A DNA stretch of 64,000 nt, taken from assembly GCF_000524195.1 (NCBI RefSeq), contig NW_020170475.1, forward strand, positions 224,254-288,253, read 5' to 3'. Of the stretch, positions 49,481-61,028 are shown in pieces (positions within the stretch are counted from its first letter, which is position 1; every line of letters starts with the position of its first letter). Below the pieces are notes generated by a model. The model saw only the letters and a program-made list of their open reading frames with translations, was not told the DNA's origin and searched no databases. A program made the position numbers and the translations under genes. This stretch comes from Echinococcus granulosus. Its lineage: Eukaryota > Platyhelminthes > Cestoda > Cyclophyllidea > Taeniidae.

Positions 49481-51113
49481 ATGCCAGGAAGATCCATTGC
49501 TTAGGTCCGGGTTCCATTCATTCACACATGGGAACCTGAGTAGTTGGAGCCAGACACTCATGTCAGGAAATTCCTGAGTATTAAAATAGGTAGAAAGTAT
49601 AAGTACAGATGGTCGGAATCAGCCATCGCAGCAAAACTAGGTTTTTGAAAAAATATTATTTGGCTTTTTGCTCAGTGAATCACATAGGTTGAAATCTGCG
49701 GCGCTTTCCTTCAACCACAACGAGTAAAACTAGTAAACCCCAGAGGCATTAGAAACCACTCGCTTTTAAGAATTTACTGTTTTTTATTATTTTTATTCAT
49801 TTACATTGCAAAAAAGAGGGAGGTAAACAAAGTATTCCTGCTACATCCCACTACAGATTACTAGGAAATTGTTTCACTGCGAGGATCATCATCCTTTCCT
49901 TGCACTCGAACCCTCACAAATGCAGTGGGCAGAGTCTGCCTCATTCTGGAATTCACACCTTGTAAAACTAGTTATTCGTGTAGCAGTTTAATATTTTTAG
50001 TGAAACATTACTGGAGTAAAATACCCACTAAATACACTAAACACATACTCTGCTTCAAGTAGCCATCTTTCCAACTTACAAACGGTACCATGAACGCCGC
50101 GCGTGATTTATGTTCATTCACTCAACTCTAAGACTGCATGACATCGCCAATGCAATGTGTAAACAACTCTCTGAGTTTAACTTTTCTTAAAATAGTCGAA
50201 TATCCCACCAGTGGATTTTAAAATTACTTTTTAGGATTAGACTTGAGTAGTGCGACGACTGCGTCAATGGGTTACGTTGGAGGGCAGCATCACATTCATG
50301 TGAAGACTTCCACATCAGTAACTGTGGGCCCTCCCCTAGAAGATTCGTTTTTGTGTATCTTTCTTCAAAAGCATGTTGGCCGACGTGTTAGCGAAATTTG
50401 TACGATATTACGACCAAATACGAAGAAAAGCACAACTAAGGTGAGGCTATTTCTTTTCCGAATGGCAAAACGACTGAACTAGTTATCAACGTGTAATTAT
50501 AAACAAGCAAAGTGCCCTATCCCGATCCTTTAATCTAGTGCACTTTTTCACCTCAGAATTAACAAATACGCACAAATTTCTCACATTGTGCGTGACCGTG
50601 AGGTTAATAAAAAGTGGGAGCGCTGGTTTAAACCATTTCCGTGGAACCGACCCCAAATCAAATTGTTTTTGATGAATAGCAATAAGCCATTAAAGAAAGG
50701 TTGCAAAAAAACCCTTTACTCCCAAAATGCATTTCCGCCACTTACTCAAATATTGCTACAAAATGTAGTCGAACTCCGAGAGGAGCCTTCATGCGTCCAA
50801 GTGGCCCCTGCCCCCACCACTCCGAGATCAACTCTCCTATTCTTTCGCAGTGGTGGTGCTGTTCTCCACACAATTACGAGTTTGAAGAGAACTGAAGTAC
50901 TTCATACCCCAACTGCCCCCGCAGCAAAATTACCTGGTCGGGCTCGCATTCCTGACCCTTTCGCCCTTCCGTCCCAACTAGCCAGATTTTTTAGATCTTT
51001 TAAGCAATTTCTCTAGCCCCACCTATAAACACCTCTATTAACAAAAAAAGAAATGGCGAGTCCGTCTAATTCTCATTGATCAAAAGCCCCACATTCACCT
51101 TACTCTTGGTTAC
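49481..51113. other. Region between the retroelement and the GH3 gene
   Basis: It includes the GH3 3' UTR (minus strand). No clear AATAAA follows the GH3 stop for over 1 kb; TTTATT motifs on plus at about 49780-49800 are the first obvious ones. A plus-strand frame at 50588-51016 (GTG start, no family match) lies antisense to the UTR and is not supported. Gag would be expected here on the minus strand but was not recognised. Confidence 0.4.
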
Positions 51114-54100
51114 TCAGTGGTCAATCACAACTAGCATCGCGACAATAACATTAGAATTAACTGCTTTTGCCTGAAAGGGCTGCTGACCACCGATACTGAG
51201 GCGAACAGTTCCCGAGGCAGCCACCGGTCCGCCACAGTTATTGTTGTTACGCATGTTCGCGAGGCAGAGCTGTGACTGAGTCTTCGTCACGTAGCTCCAC
51301 ACCTTCAATTGCTCTGGTACCACTACGAATCGCACCTTTCGCACTTCTCCAGCGAAAAGTGAAAGCCGCTCAAAGCCCACTAACTGTCTCGAAGCCGCTT
51401 TGTACCGTCCACCGAAGTTATCCTCTACTTTGGTTCCAAAAAGAGTCAACCAGTCGAGGTAGACCTGTACAACCTCCTCGGAGGCAAGTACACCCCTGTT
51501 GACGACCTCCACTGTGAAAGTGAAACCGATCGAAGCAGAAACAGTGAGAACGGGCAAGTCGAGATTTCGGTAGGCGAAGCCCCCACCAATGGAGGGAGCA
51601 TAGTTGTAGGAGAGCCCGTAGCCGAAAGGAAAGGCCACTTCTTGGCAGGTAGTGTTATTCCGCAGACAGACATGAAGCGGGTTGAAACGATAGGTGTAGT
51701 TGCTAATCTCGTAGTCGGTGATTGCGGGCAGGTTCGAAAGACTGGCGTACCAGGTGAAGGGCAGACGACCTGCTGGCAACCACCAATATCCCCAATGTCT
51801 GTCAAGGCCGGCAGTAGTGGTTAAGGTATCGATGCCGGAGTAGAGAGAAGTAGGTACTCCCTCGGAGTAGTACGGAGCGCCCGGATTACCCAGGAGCATG
51901 CGCGCGGCTATTCGGCCTGCCTCTTGACCGGGGTACCCGAACCAGAGGATGGATTGCACCTAACATTGAGAAATGGACACAACTTGTCAACGTATTTTAC
52001 AAGATGTACGAGTCCTGATTTTAACTAAAATATCCTAAAATTGTTAAATTTGAGGATCTAGATGATACTTTTTAGGCGTGGTGTCATGGCGCTTATTTCA
52101 CTAGTGCTCGTTTAAATTCGATCATATTCCTCTTCTACTCCCATTAATAGACGATCTCTGTTAGACTCCATTAGCTGCTAATGGTGGCATTTAGTACTGG
52201 TGGATAACTCTTCTGATTCCAAAACTTACACAAACCTTACCTAATCATAAATATTCCAACTTTTTCAATCTATGGATGACCAAACTGGAGGTTAAGGATT
52301 TCGGTCCTTTTTCAACGTGAATAACTCATTTTTTCTCTAAAATCCCTAACAGTGAGCAAAATATACATAGTCCCCATTCCGTGTTTGTTAAAAACAATAT
52401 TTAGATTATTTAGCTATACTGAGTATTATCACTTGTCCATTCACCCATTTACACCTTTCACTGGGACTTCAGAATTAAAAGATCCCTTGGCTATGTCTGT
52501 TCAACCTTAATATACTTTGCTTCCGCTTTGCCAAACCCAAAATTTTATTTCTCACCGAAAATTCAATTACGCGGTTTCCTTTTTGCATAAAAGAAAGGAA
52601 ATTATTTTGAAAATTCAAAGTTCTGAGACCCCACTCTCAAATCCTTTAGAAGTAGCGATATGGTAGCTAGCTAACCTCCTACCGATTGAAAAACCTGGCT
52701 CCTCAACTAAATTTACTCTGACTCCCTTTGGAAAGAGTAGCCTTGCCCCCGTTTAATCGCACCTGAGGCGACACAATCGCAGCCGATATGTTCACAGGTC
52801 CAGCAGAGTAGACGAAGACTACAACAGGAACTGACGGCGCGTGGATGGAGATAAGCTCAAGCATTCGCTGCTGCTGACCGAAGAGCTGCAGGCTCCGTGC
52901 ATCTTGAGACTCCGTGACCAGAGTGCTGCCCGTGCCAAGGGTGACTATAATGGCATTGGGCATTTTTGCCTTCGTGGAATTGAGTAATTTGATAAGACCA
53001 GCCTCATCGCCCGAGGTGCAGCGAGCGCCGTTGTTACAGAATTCCAGGGTGTACAGGACGTCAGCAACTTCCTTCAGACCTAGCTGGCCAGACATCAGAC
53101 CTCAACTGAGAACTCCTTGGTAGAGAATTTGGTTAAGAAATCGGATCTATTGAAGGGACTGCTTTGCGATTTTATCGGATAAGAGTGCAATTTTAGGAAA
53201 TCTTCATTAACCAAAATAAGCTGATTGCGTAAAAAGGAAGAAGCCATCAACTATGCGAGGTTGTTTGGATGCAATGTGTCAGGTACATAGGTTGAGAAAA
53301 TCGCAAAACACCAACACTCTTTATTAAGACAAATTCATGGGTAGTTTCGGTCTGTGACTCACCTTCTTCCAAGGTGGTTTCGTATTGCGGCATGCGGGAG
53401 GCTGAATAGGAGCCAGTCAGCTCGTCCATGCGCTTTGCAAAAGGACCGATAAGAGCGAGATTCTTGACCCTTTTTGAAAAGGGTAGAAAACGATTCGTGT
53501 TCTTGAGTAGCACCGTTGACCGACATCCAGCTACTAATGAAAGTTGTCGGTGTTTGGGGCTTTGGATAAACTGAAAGGTGAATACCAAAAAATACGATTT
53601 ATAAACCAAACTTATGCAGTGCCCACTTCTCTGGTAAATTCTCATTATGTTGACTTTTAGGCAGATTCTTTCCCCACCCACTGCGCAAGCAAATGTGGTG
53701 GAACCGATTTTAAATGGGATGTTTGTTCGGCATTGGTAAGCTTTCAGAAAAACCGATGCGAATATACCGCAGCAGTCATTATTGTTTTGGTGACAGTTTT
53801 TTTAGAAATCTGGAAACGTGATTGTGCCCAGATACTTGTATGGTTCAAACACGAGTCAAAACCTCTAGTTAGAAATTGAACATATTCGTAAACTAAGGGC
53901 AAGTTTTTCTTCGGATTTATGACAAATTCCAGTTCTGAGCCGCTTTTGATTCATTCTTGCATGATAAATAAACGGACGATATGCAAACTCAATTACTACT
54001 CCAGAAACCCTTTTTTCATGGAAATTCCCTACGCAAAAATTAGTATTTTAAATTACTAATTTATTCACTTTTAAGAATTCCTGACTCAAATTCCTGATAG

Positions 54101-57100
54101 CATTGCTATTGAAGAACACCAAAAATACGCAATAATTTACAATTGATGATCTTGAAAAAGTGTATTAAGGCATTCAGTTACCAGCGTAAGGTGTAAGTGA
54201 CGCCCCGACTTTCTTACCTGAGCTCGTCCTCACAACTACTTAATATGTGCTGGTTGAACAGTAGCGTGTAGCAAATAGCTTGGGTTTTAGACAACGAGTA
54301 GGTGTAGGGTGCTCCTGATCTGAAGATAAACACTTTTGATTTCTTGAGTCGCGGTAGTACAAGTGGTGGTGTTATGTGAGGCTACAGTAAACAAGTTCCC
54401 TTTTTGGCCCTAGCGGCGACCTTGTTAATGTTTTATCATTTCTACAAGCCTTGTTTCATCATCAATATCTAAAAAGAGCACGTGAGAAAATTATTAATGA
54501 GGTTTTGAGGAAGAAAAATTGCTAGAAGCTCTGAAACATCTGCATACTAGAATAAAGTGTCAACAATTGTTCTATCTCCAGGCTCACGTCGTCTTTGCTC
54601 AGTGAGGAGTAAGGGTTACTGTCCGGGGGATCAAATTCTCCTTGTCGCATACGAGTGAGAAAGAGAGGTCGATTCATCTCCTCCAGTTGGTACCTGTTGG
54701 TGAAAGGCTTGTCAAAAGCCATCTAAGGGGACGCACAGATGTGAAGTGGTTAGACAGACCTCCTGATGATTCCAGCAGCAACAAGCAGGGGGAGGGAGCT
54801 GTAGACACCGCGGACGATCTCTTGTGAATTTTCAATGTTGACACCCGCGTCAAAAGCTGCCTTGGCGGCTTCAAGATAGGTGCTAAAAGCTCTGTGCTCG
54901 GAAACCAAGAATTGCAGTGCACCTTCGTCACTAATCACGAAGCCTGAAAGTATTGATGGATGCACGAGTGTACCGCTGCAGACGCAGAAGCTCAAGTATA
55001 CAAGAGGAAGTAGTAAATGAATGCAAGGTGTCATTTTTGAGGCCTCAGATGTGAAACATAGAAATTATATATGAATTTGAGCACTGGAGATAAATGAACG
55101 AGCCTAACATATTTCCGTTCTTTGGAAATTGTAGAGTTGTCACCAATGGCATTCAAAATTTCTCATTTTAAATGCTTTTTAGATAGGAAAACCAATGGGG
55201 ACTATACTAATTAACAAGACGTTCCACTGGTGAGTATCTTTAAAGCATCAATTACGTAAATTTGTACTTTTTTGTGTTGACATGGGTTAAGTTATGAAAA
55301 AACCCTCTAAGAAATCCTTGAACAGAAGAGATTTCATCATCACCATCCATTACGTTTCTCCTATTCAAAAGTGCGCGGTTTTAACCGTTGAATATTTACC
55401 AACTGCGTATGATTGTGGCACAAGTTTTTTCCGCAAAATACTCTACTTCTTCTTGAGACGTCATCCATCACATTCTCATTCTCGATTGGTACGTCTATCA
55501 CAAACAACCTAAATTTGGTAATTTAATGTACTGAAGACAAAGCATAAATCACCTTGAAAGCTAAAATTAACTAATATGAACTTAATCTCACATCTAGTGT
55601 TACAACACTTAAATGAAGAAAGTGTAATGCGGTCAGGAACTCTTCGCATTATTGTTCCTGCACAAATTAGTATGTTTTAACTCTCGCAGCTCGTACATTA
55701 CTCTCTATGATATTGTGTCGGTAAGACATGATTTTACTAGTTATATGCTTGAAATCTGGGGTTCCAGAAGCATTTTGTGCCTTCAAGATTAACCAGTTGT
55801 GTTCACTTCATACTGATTCCATTTAATAGATGATTAGGCAATTATTGTAGACACTATGCAACACCGATGTTTGGCGCCTTCCCGTTCACCGTACCCTTGA
55901 ATCCCCACATCTCCCGCAAAATCCTCTTGAGCAGCAAGGGATTAGCACAGTTGGGCACTCCGTTAATACCATTGTAGGAGCACATAACGGACTGTGCAAC
56001 GCCGTCGGCCAGACAACCACGAAAGGCTGGCAGAAAGGTTAGCCAGAGATCAGCAGCGGAGACGTTGGCTTCGAAGCTAAGTCGCGAGACAGGCAAATTC
56101 TCGGGTCCGGAGTGAACCGCAAAGTGCTTGCAGCAGGCGGCAGTAAGATAGATGTGCTCCTCCTCCACCAGCTTCCGTGACAGTAGCCCTCGTGACGGCA
56201 GCGCGGAGAGACCACGCACGAAGGCCTTGGACAACTCTCCTGATAAAAAGGGATCCTCGCCTAGGGTCTCCTGGTTCCGACCCCACAGAGGATGACGAAG
56301 TAGATTCACCACTGGAGAGAAGCAGTTGATACCTTTGTGATCCTACGGGATAAGTAGGATTAAGGATTAATCAAAGTAACTGGCATTCTGACTCGATACA
56401 TGGAGATAAATTTGCCAATGTTTTCCCAAAAGACGCGGCATTTCATTTGGAGTTTCTTGCTGATTTCGTCTTTTTAAGTCTCTCAAATAATATGTAATCA
56501 AAGAATTTGGTATTTAGGGCTATTCAAGGAAGTAAAGACGCTTTTCATTTATATCAAGTGGATAATTCATTGAACTGACTGATCTGTCTTCATTTATTGA
56601 GATAATAAACCACTGAGCCAATCAAATAAGCCTCTACTGTGACCCACCTGATATTCACCGGCGCGCACATAAGTGTTGTATTTCGCACGCGCCTCGTAGG
56701 CAGTTGCATTGGCAACCGCATGGATAAGGTCTTTATCAAAAGTGGCAGCCATGGAAATGGCTTGAGGAAAGCTGGTTGCATCACCGTCAAACCCGTAGCC
56801 GTGGAGGCATTCGGAACGCCATTGGTAGGGGCCGATCCCGAGTCGTGGAATGGCTGGTGCAGGTCCGTGAGCAACACCAGCGCCGCCGTAAAGTAACTGT
56901 TCCGTGAGCTCATCGAGGTCGAGACGACTCAACAGGTCACCTACTCGTTCCTCGCGCGAGAGGGAAGTGTTACGAAAGGGTAGTACTTCGGAGCTACATT
57001 GAGCAGCGAGGAATATTGAAAAGCTAAAAGAACGAAATGTGTCCCTTATTAGCTCGCAATGTAAGACACACCCCAAAGTGGTGGACCCAAAAAAATTCTC

Positions 57101-57119
57101 CTAATTTTAATGACCTCAT
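51114..57119 (-). CDS. Glycoside hydrolase family 3, beta-D-xylosidase-like; first exon tentative
   Basis: GH3 enzymes remove terminal beta-linked sugars by a retaining mechanism. Exons (minus): tentative 57070-57119, then 56648-57023, 55895-56342, 54756-54943, 54588-54722, 53363-53570, 52763-53100, 51114-51959; about 862 aa. The frame and GT-AG sites fit throughout. Family marks in order: YQWRSECLHGYGFDG, CFSPVVNLLRHPLWGRNQE, LGEDP, CCKHFAVHSGPE, GFVISDEGAL with nucleophile Asp at 54927-54929, GEFDPPDSNPY, SPKHRQLSL, STVLLKNTNRFLPF, ILWFGYPGQEAG, LPAGRLPFTWY, and a C-terminal fibronectin-III-like domain (VEVVNRGVLASEEVVQVYLD). The layout is that of plant/fungal xylosidase-arabinosidases rather than bacterial NagZ. 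The usual EAEGLDR-like acid/base segment reads VTESQDARSL, keeping one Glu but losing others. A hydrophobic N-terminus (FSIFLAAQC) suggests secretion or lysosomal targeting. Confidence 0.92.
54723..54755 (-). other. 33-nt intron in the GH3 gene
   Basis: On the minus strand it begins gtctaaccac and ends ccccttag. An alternative donor 4 nt upstream (gtctgt) would shift the frame away from FLTRMRQGEFDPP, so the phase-0 donor was chosen. The intron length matches the tiny introns of HHAT. Confidence 0.7.
57070..57119 (-). other. Tentative first coding exon of the GH3 gene
   Basis: The exon beginning at 57023 starts in phase 2 and has no usable ATG. The nearest upstream minus-strand ATG (57119) opens MRSLKLGEFFWVHHFG and can be joined by a 46-nt GT-AG intron (57024-57069) in the correct phase, giving a hydrophobic signal-like N-terminus. 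Other start exons further upstream, or trans-splicing, cannot be excluded. Confidence 0.35.
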
Positions 57120-59057
57120 TTTTATTTCAGACGCTGATAAGCACGTATAAAGAAAATAGGTCCATGGCTGAATGTTGGGCGCTTAACCACATTCAACGCA
57201 ATAAACGCACGAGTTTTTGGCTTATTCTAACTTAGGCGCAAGTAGTATTATAAATATCAAGTTAAGTAGTAAAATACTTGTGCATTGAGAATCGGTCCTA
57301 CAGCCGATATTTTACTTTAGATGTACAAAATAATATTTGCCAGGGCACGAGAAAATCAATAAATTTGCGCAAACAAAATTGACAAACTATATCAAACTAA
57401 CAGAGCAAGTACATCCATCTCGAATTTGAATGTGCTCATGCTCGCAATGCCTCCGTTTTTTATCAAGCTTAAACGCGAAGTGGATTTTTAAGTGAAGAAA
57501 GGGTCAACTTACATATTTTGTGTAAATGGTTATCAGTGGCTTTTTAAAAATCAGCTACACCATTTAAATTATGTTATTGGCTGTCCGCACATATCTCAAT
57601 AAAGTTTTTGCAACAACGTATTGCTGGGCGAGGTTATTAAATGAGTAAAGTTTAAGCTAAATTTAGGGGAATTTGCTGCACCGCCTTCATTCCTGTCCTA
57701 GTGTAAGAATACCAAAGCCTAATGGCACCAGGCAAAGCCTTGGGGCGGATAACTGACAGGAAGGCAAGCCTTTAAATCTGATAATACCAGAGGAAAGATC
57801 CTACTGTAAATCAAATTTGCCCCTACCAAATGCATTACGCGGCCACTTCAGAAAAAAAGGTAAAAAATAGACATTATTTTTAATTCCTAAAATGTTAAGC
57901 CGCTTAAAATTTCAGAGAAATGTATCCCAAGCTGTTGTATTAGCGACTGGATAAATGCTCGTCCAAACTTGGGCAATTACAGATAAACTGTAAGGTTCTG
58001 ACGTTCCATATTATTTAAAAAAGATAAGCGTAAAGGGAGCATTAGTTTTTGCAGCATTAAGCTAAAAATGAGGTAAAAATGATGGACGAATCAGGAGGTA
58101 ACTTCGAGGAGCTAATGATCCTACGTTTTGATTAAGTGATTTTGCCTATAAGCAAGCTTTTTTATAAGACTCATTCATTGTAGAACAGAATCTAGCTTAA
58201 AGTTTTAAAAATAAATTAGCTTTCCACATATCAATGTGCAAATAGACCATGAGGGAACAAATTTACAAAATTAAGACGACTGATTAATGCACCACCTTTA
58301 CAAAGGCAAACTCAATAACGATTTCGCTGTTCTTTCCTCCACAGCTTCACTAAAATACCTCATAGTTTAATCAAGACTTGTATAGGAGGCTCACGACCTT
58401 ATAAAAGATTCACTGACTTTCAGATGTACAACATTTAGTACGAACGAGTATTTTGCAGCACAGCTGGTCACTAAGCATTTAAATAGAAATTTTTGTTCTT
58501 TTTAACTAGTGTACGTAATTCCCTAGAACAGGTGTTGCTCTGCTTGATATGCTGGTTACCACTTAGCCCGTAGTTCACGTTTTTGTAGTACGGATTCTCC
58601 TGGCCCATTTGGATACCAGTGCAGTCGTGAGGTCGACTCAGTTATCCGTTTACCTTCTCGTGACTTCAAACTTGAGTTTTATTATGCTCAGTCACATCGT
58701 GAAGGGTAGTGTCTGAATTTGGATAGTCATTTTGATCTCTAGTTTCATTATAAGGTTCGGATTATAATGCATTAATTTGTGCAGGCACTGTGTGATGTCA
58801 TTGTTGAACTTATGAGTTAGTCTAATTTAATCACGAAGAGGACGCGTGTTGGTTGTAATTTCCTGTCTTCATTACCTGTTATTTCGAGCCTCGCTATTGC
58901 GACTCGCATCAGATGGAAATCGTAACGAGTTCTTATCTTAGTTTGTAAGTACCCTTAGCGTTTCCGTGCGCCTTACATTCTGTCTCAATGAGGACTCTTT
59001 TCGTTTGTTTTTGTCCTATCAAGTTAAAAATCTTACTTTTAGATCACTCCTTGATAA
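57120..59057. other. Divergent intergenic region between GH3 and prefoldin 3
   Basis: About 1.9 kb with no coding signal. It should carry the promoters of both genes. A short inverted-repeat-like pair (ttcctgtc near 57692, gacaggaa near 57756) is visible but weak. No TATA box is clear. Confidence 0.45.
59041..59042 (+). promoter_or_regulatory. 3' splice acceptor in the prefoldin 3 leader
   Basis: The run aatcttacttttag ends 15 nt before the start ATG, after a pyrimidine-rich tract. This is either a 5' UTR intron acceptor or, in a flatworm, a spliced-leader trans-splicing acceptor. Confidence 0.5.
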
Positions 59058-61028
59058 ATGGCTTCGACAGTGGCAGATTCCTCTCTAAGTAGTGGTGACA
59101 GCAGCAAAGACTCGGGTACGCTGAAGGGCATCCCGAAGGCGACCTTCATAGAGGATGTGGACGTTTATCTCAAAACCAATGGCTACGCTACTATTCGCGA
59201 TGCAATGCAGGCTCTTGACCAACTCTATCAGAAGTACAAACTCATGGAACAGGCCTTTCTTCAACGGAAGCTTCGTCTCCTCCAGCAAATGCCAGATATC
59301 ACTAAAACTCTTGACGTGGTGAAGCACTTGGAGAAGAAAAACGAGGACTTTGATGTCACTTTTGAGGTCTCTGATCAACTCTATACTCGCGCACATATCG
59401 ATAAGGCTGATAAGGTGGGTCTAAGGTGATTGCAGCGGAACATCCGTAACTTGTTCAACATTGATTAATACTGTAGTTTGGTATTATAAGTTTCAATGCG
59501 GTCGAATAATTCCCTCCGGTTTAAACTAATTTCTTTTTAAATCATTAGTGAATTTCTCCAAGGCGAGTTTCTTGGCTTTAGCACTGTGTTTTGAAAGAAT
59601 GCACCGATGTGACTGTCTTAAGCGACTATCTCTTTCCCGTTGGATTAGTATTTGGAGACGGTTATGTAAAGCGTTGAGCAGCGTGTAAAAGTAGTGTCTG
59701 ACGCTTTGATGTGCACTTTGCAGTGCACTTTATAAGTTCGCTTGATATTCACTAGTCTTCCCTCATCTCTGCCACACGTGCTCTGCACTTCAATTGCGAT
59801 TATATCTTCTTCCTCAATTGCTACTTTGCAGCTGGGTATCCAGCATTGGTAATCAGTCCCATATGTCGGATTACTTCCGTTTGCTTCATAACTTTATCGA
59901 GGATACATTTTGTTACCGTAGCGTGAGATTATTACATTATCGAGTGGAAAAGTTGTGTGCTTTACGGCCATAATCCGGTTTCTAAAATCGTGTCAGTATT
60001 TTAGCATGGGCATCGCTTCTTATGCTGTTTAATCTTAGGTTGAATTATTTCGCATGCTTCTTAAACGACTAACGTTTTGCTATAACGCTGATATTTGAAA
60101 TCATTTTTTAGTTTTCTGCGAGTTTGCTCCACAAAACGCCATTAACTATGCTTTATTTTGAGACTCCAATCGTGTTTTGTGGCAAATAATTGCCAGCATT
60201 GGATTTTTGGAGCCATTATTTTCGCCTTTTTTCAAGTCTTAAATTTTCTTTTTATGTCAAAATCATTAAAAGGATTGCTTAAATTAATGCAAAAATTTTA
60301 TGTTTTATGTGATTTCGGCTTCTGCTCTTTATCTGCCTGACACCGGTTTGTATTTTCGCCTGTTTGCCGATTTTTTCTGCACCATTATCAGTATAGAATT
60401 TATGAGCGTGGTACCGTATTTGGGTTTAACATTTAAGCAAATGAATTTAAATTATTTTGTTATTTGCTCGTCAGTTGAATCCCCTACCATGAATGGCGTT
60501 TCAACAACTATTTCTTGGGCAGCAGTAAACTGGATAAAAGCTTTCTTCATTTTTCTCTTGTGTTAAGATACGACTTGTTAGCAAATTTTTTATCATTCAT
60601 TGCATTATACTTCCTCTCCCCACCAAAGCTATGCATTCATATAATCCCATAAACAGTAACAGTGGGCAAATTGGCTGAAATTTCCTTAGGTCATATTACT
60701 CCGTGCGGTCTCCTCTTTTCCATAAGTGAAGACGGGTCATTGCTAGCCATCCTGCTGGTGACTATCATACCTATCTGCCTGTTTGTAGGTGGGTTTGTGG
60801 CTCGGGGCGAATGTGATGCTAGAGTACAACTTGGCGGAAGCGAAGGAAATCCTCCTGGCAAACCTCTCCTCAGCGGAGACCTCCATGGCCGATGTGGAGG
60901 AAACGCTGGCCTTTCTAAAGGAGCAGACCACCACCGTAGAAGTCAGTCTGGCGCGTCTGCACAACCTCAACGTGAAGCGTAATCAGGCTGCCGCGGCTGC
61001 CGCCTCAGCTAATGGGGCGAGAAAATGA
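59058..61028 (+). CDS. VBP1: Prefoldin subunit 3 (VHL-binding protein 1), complete in two exons
   Basis: Prefoldin 3 is an alpha-type subunit of the cytosolic hexameric cochaperone that passes unfolded tubulin and actin to the CCT chaperonin. Exons 59058-59414 and 60789-61028 are joined phase 0 across a 1374-nt GT-AG intron to give 198 aa (human 197). Characteristic segments are GIPKATFIEDVDVYL, LDQLYQKYKLMEQ, LRLLQQMPDITKTLDVVKHL, LYTRAHIDKADKVGLWLGAN split by the intron, and VMLEYNLAEAKEILLANL. They form the N- and C-terminal coiled coils with the beta-hairpin between. Like the human protein it ends in a charged, alanine-rich tail. The ATG at 59058 is the first in frame and follows a splice acceptor closely. 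Confidence 0.96.

Noticed and set aside
50588..51016. 142-codon plus-strand open frame next to the GH3 stop
   Set aside because: It begins with GTG, has no recognisable domain, and lies antisense to the likely GH3 3' UTR.
54757..54760. Alternative GH3 donor at gtctgt, 4 nt before the chosen one
   Set aside because: It leads into a frame that stops quickly and loses the FLTRMRQGEFDPP segment.
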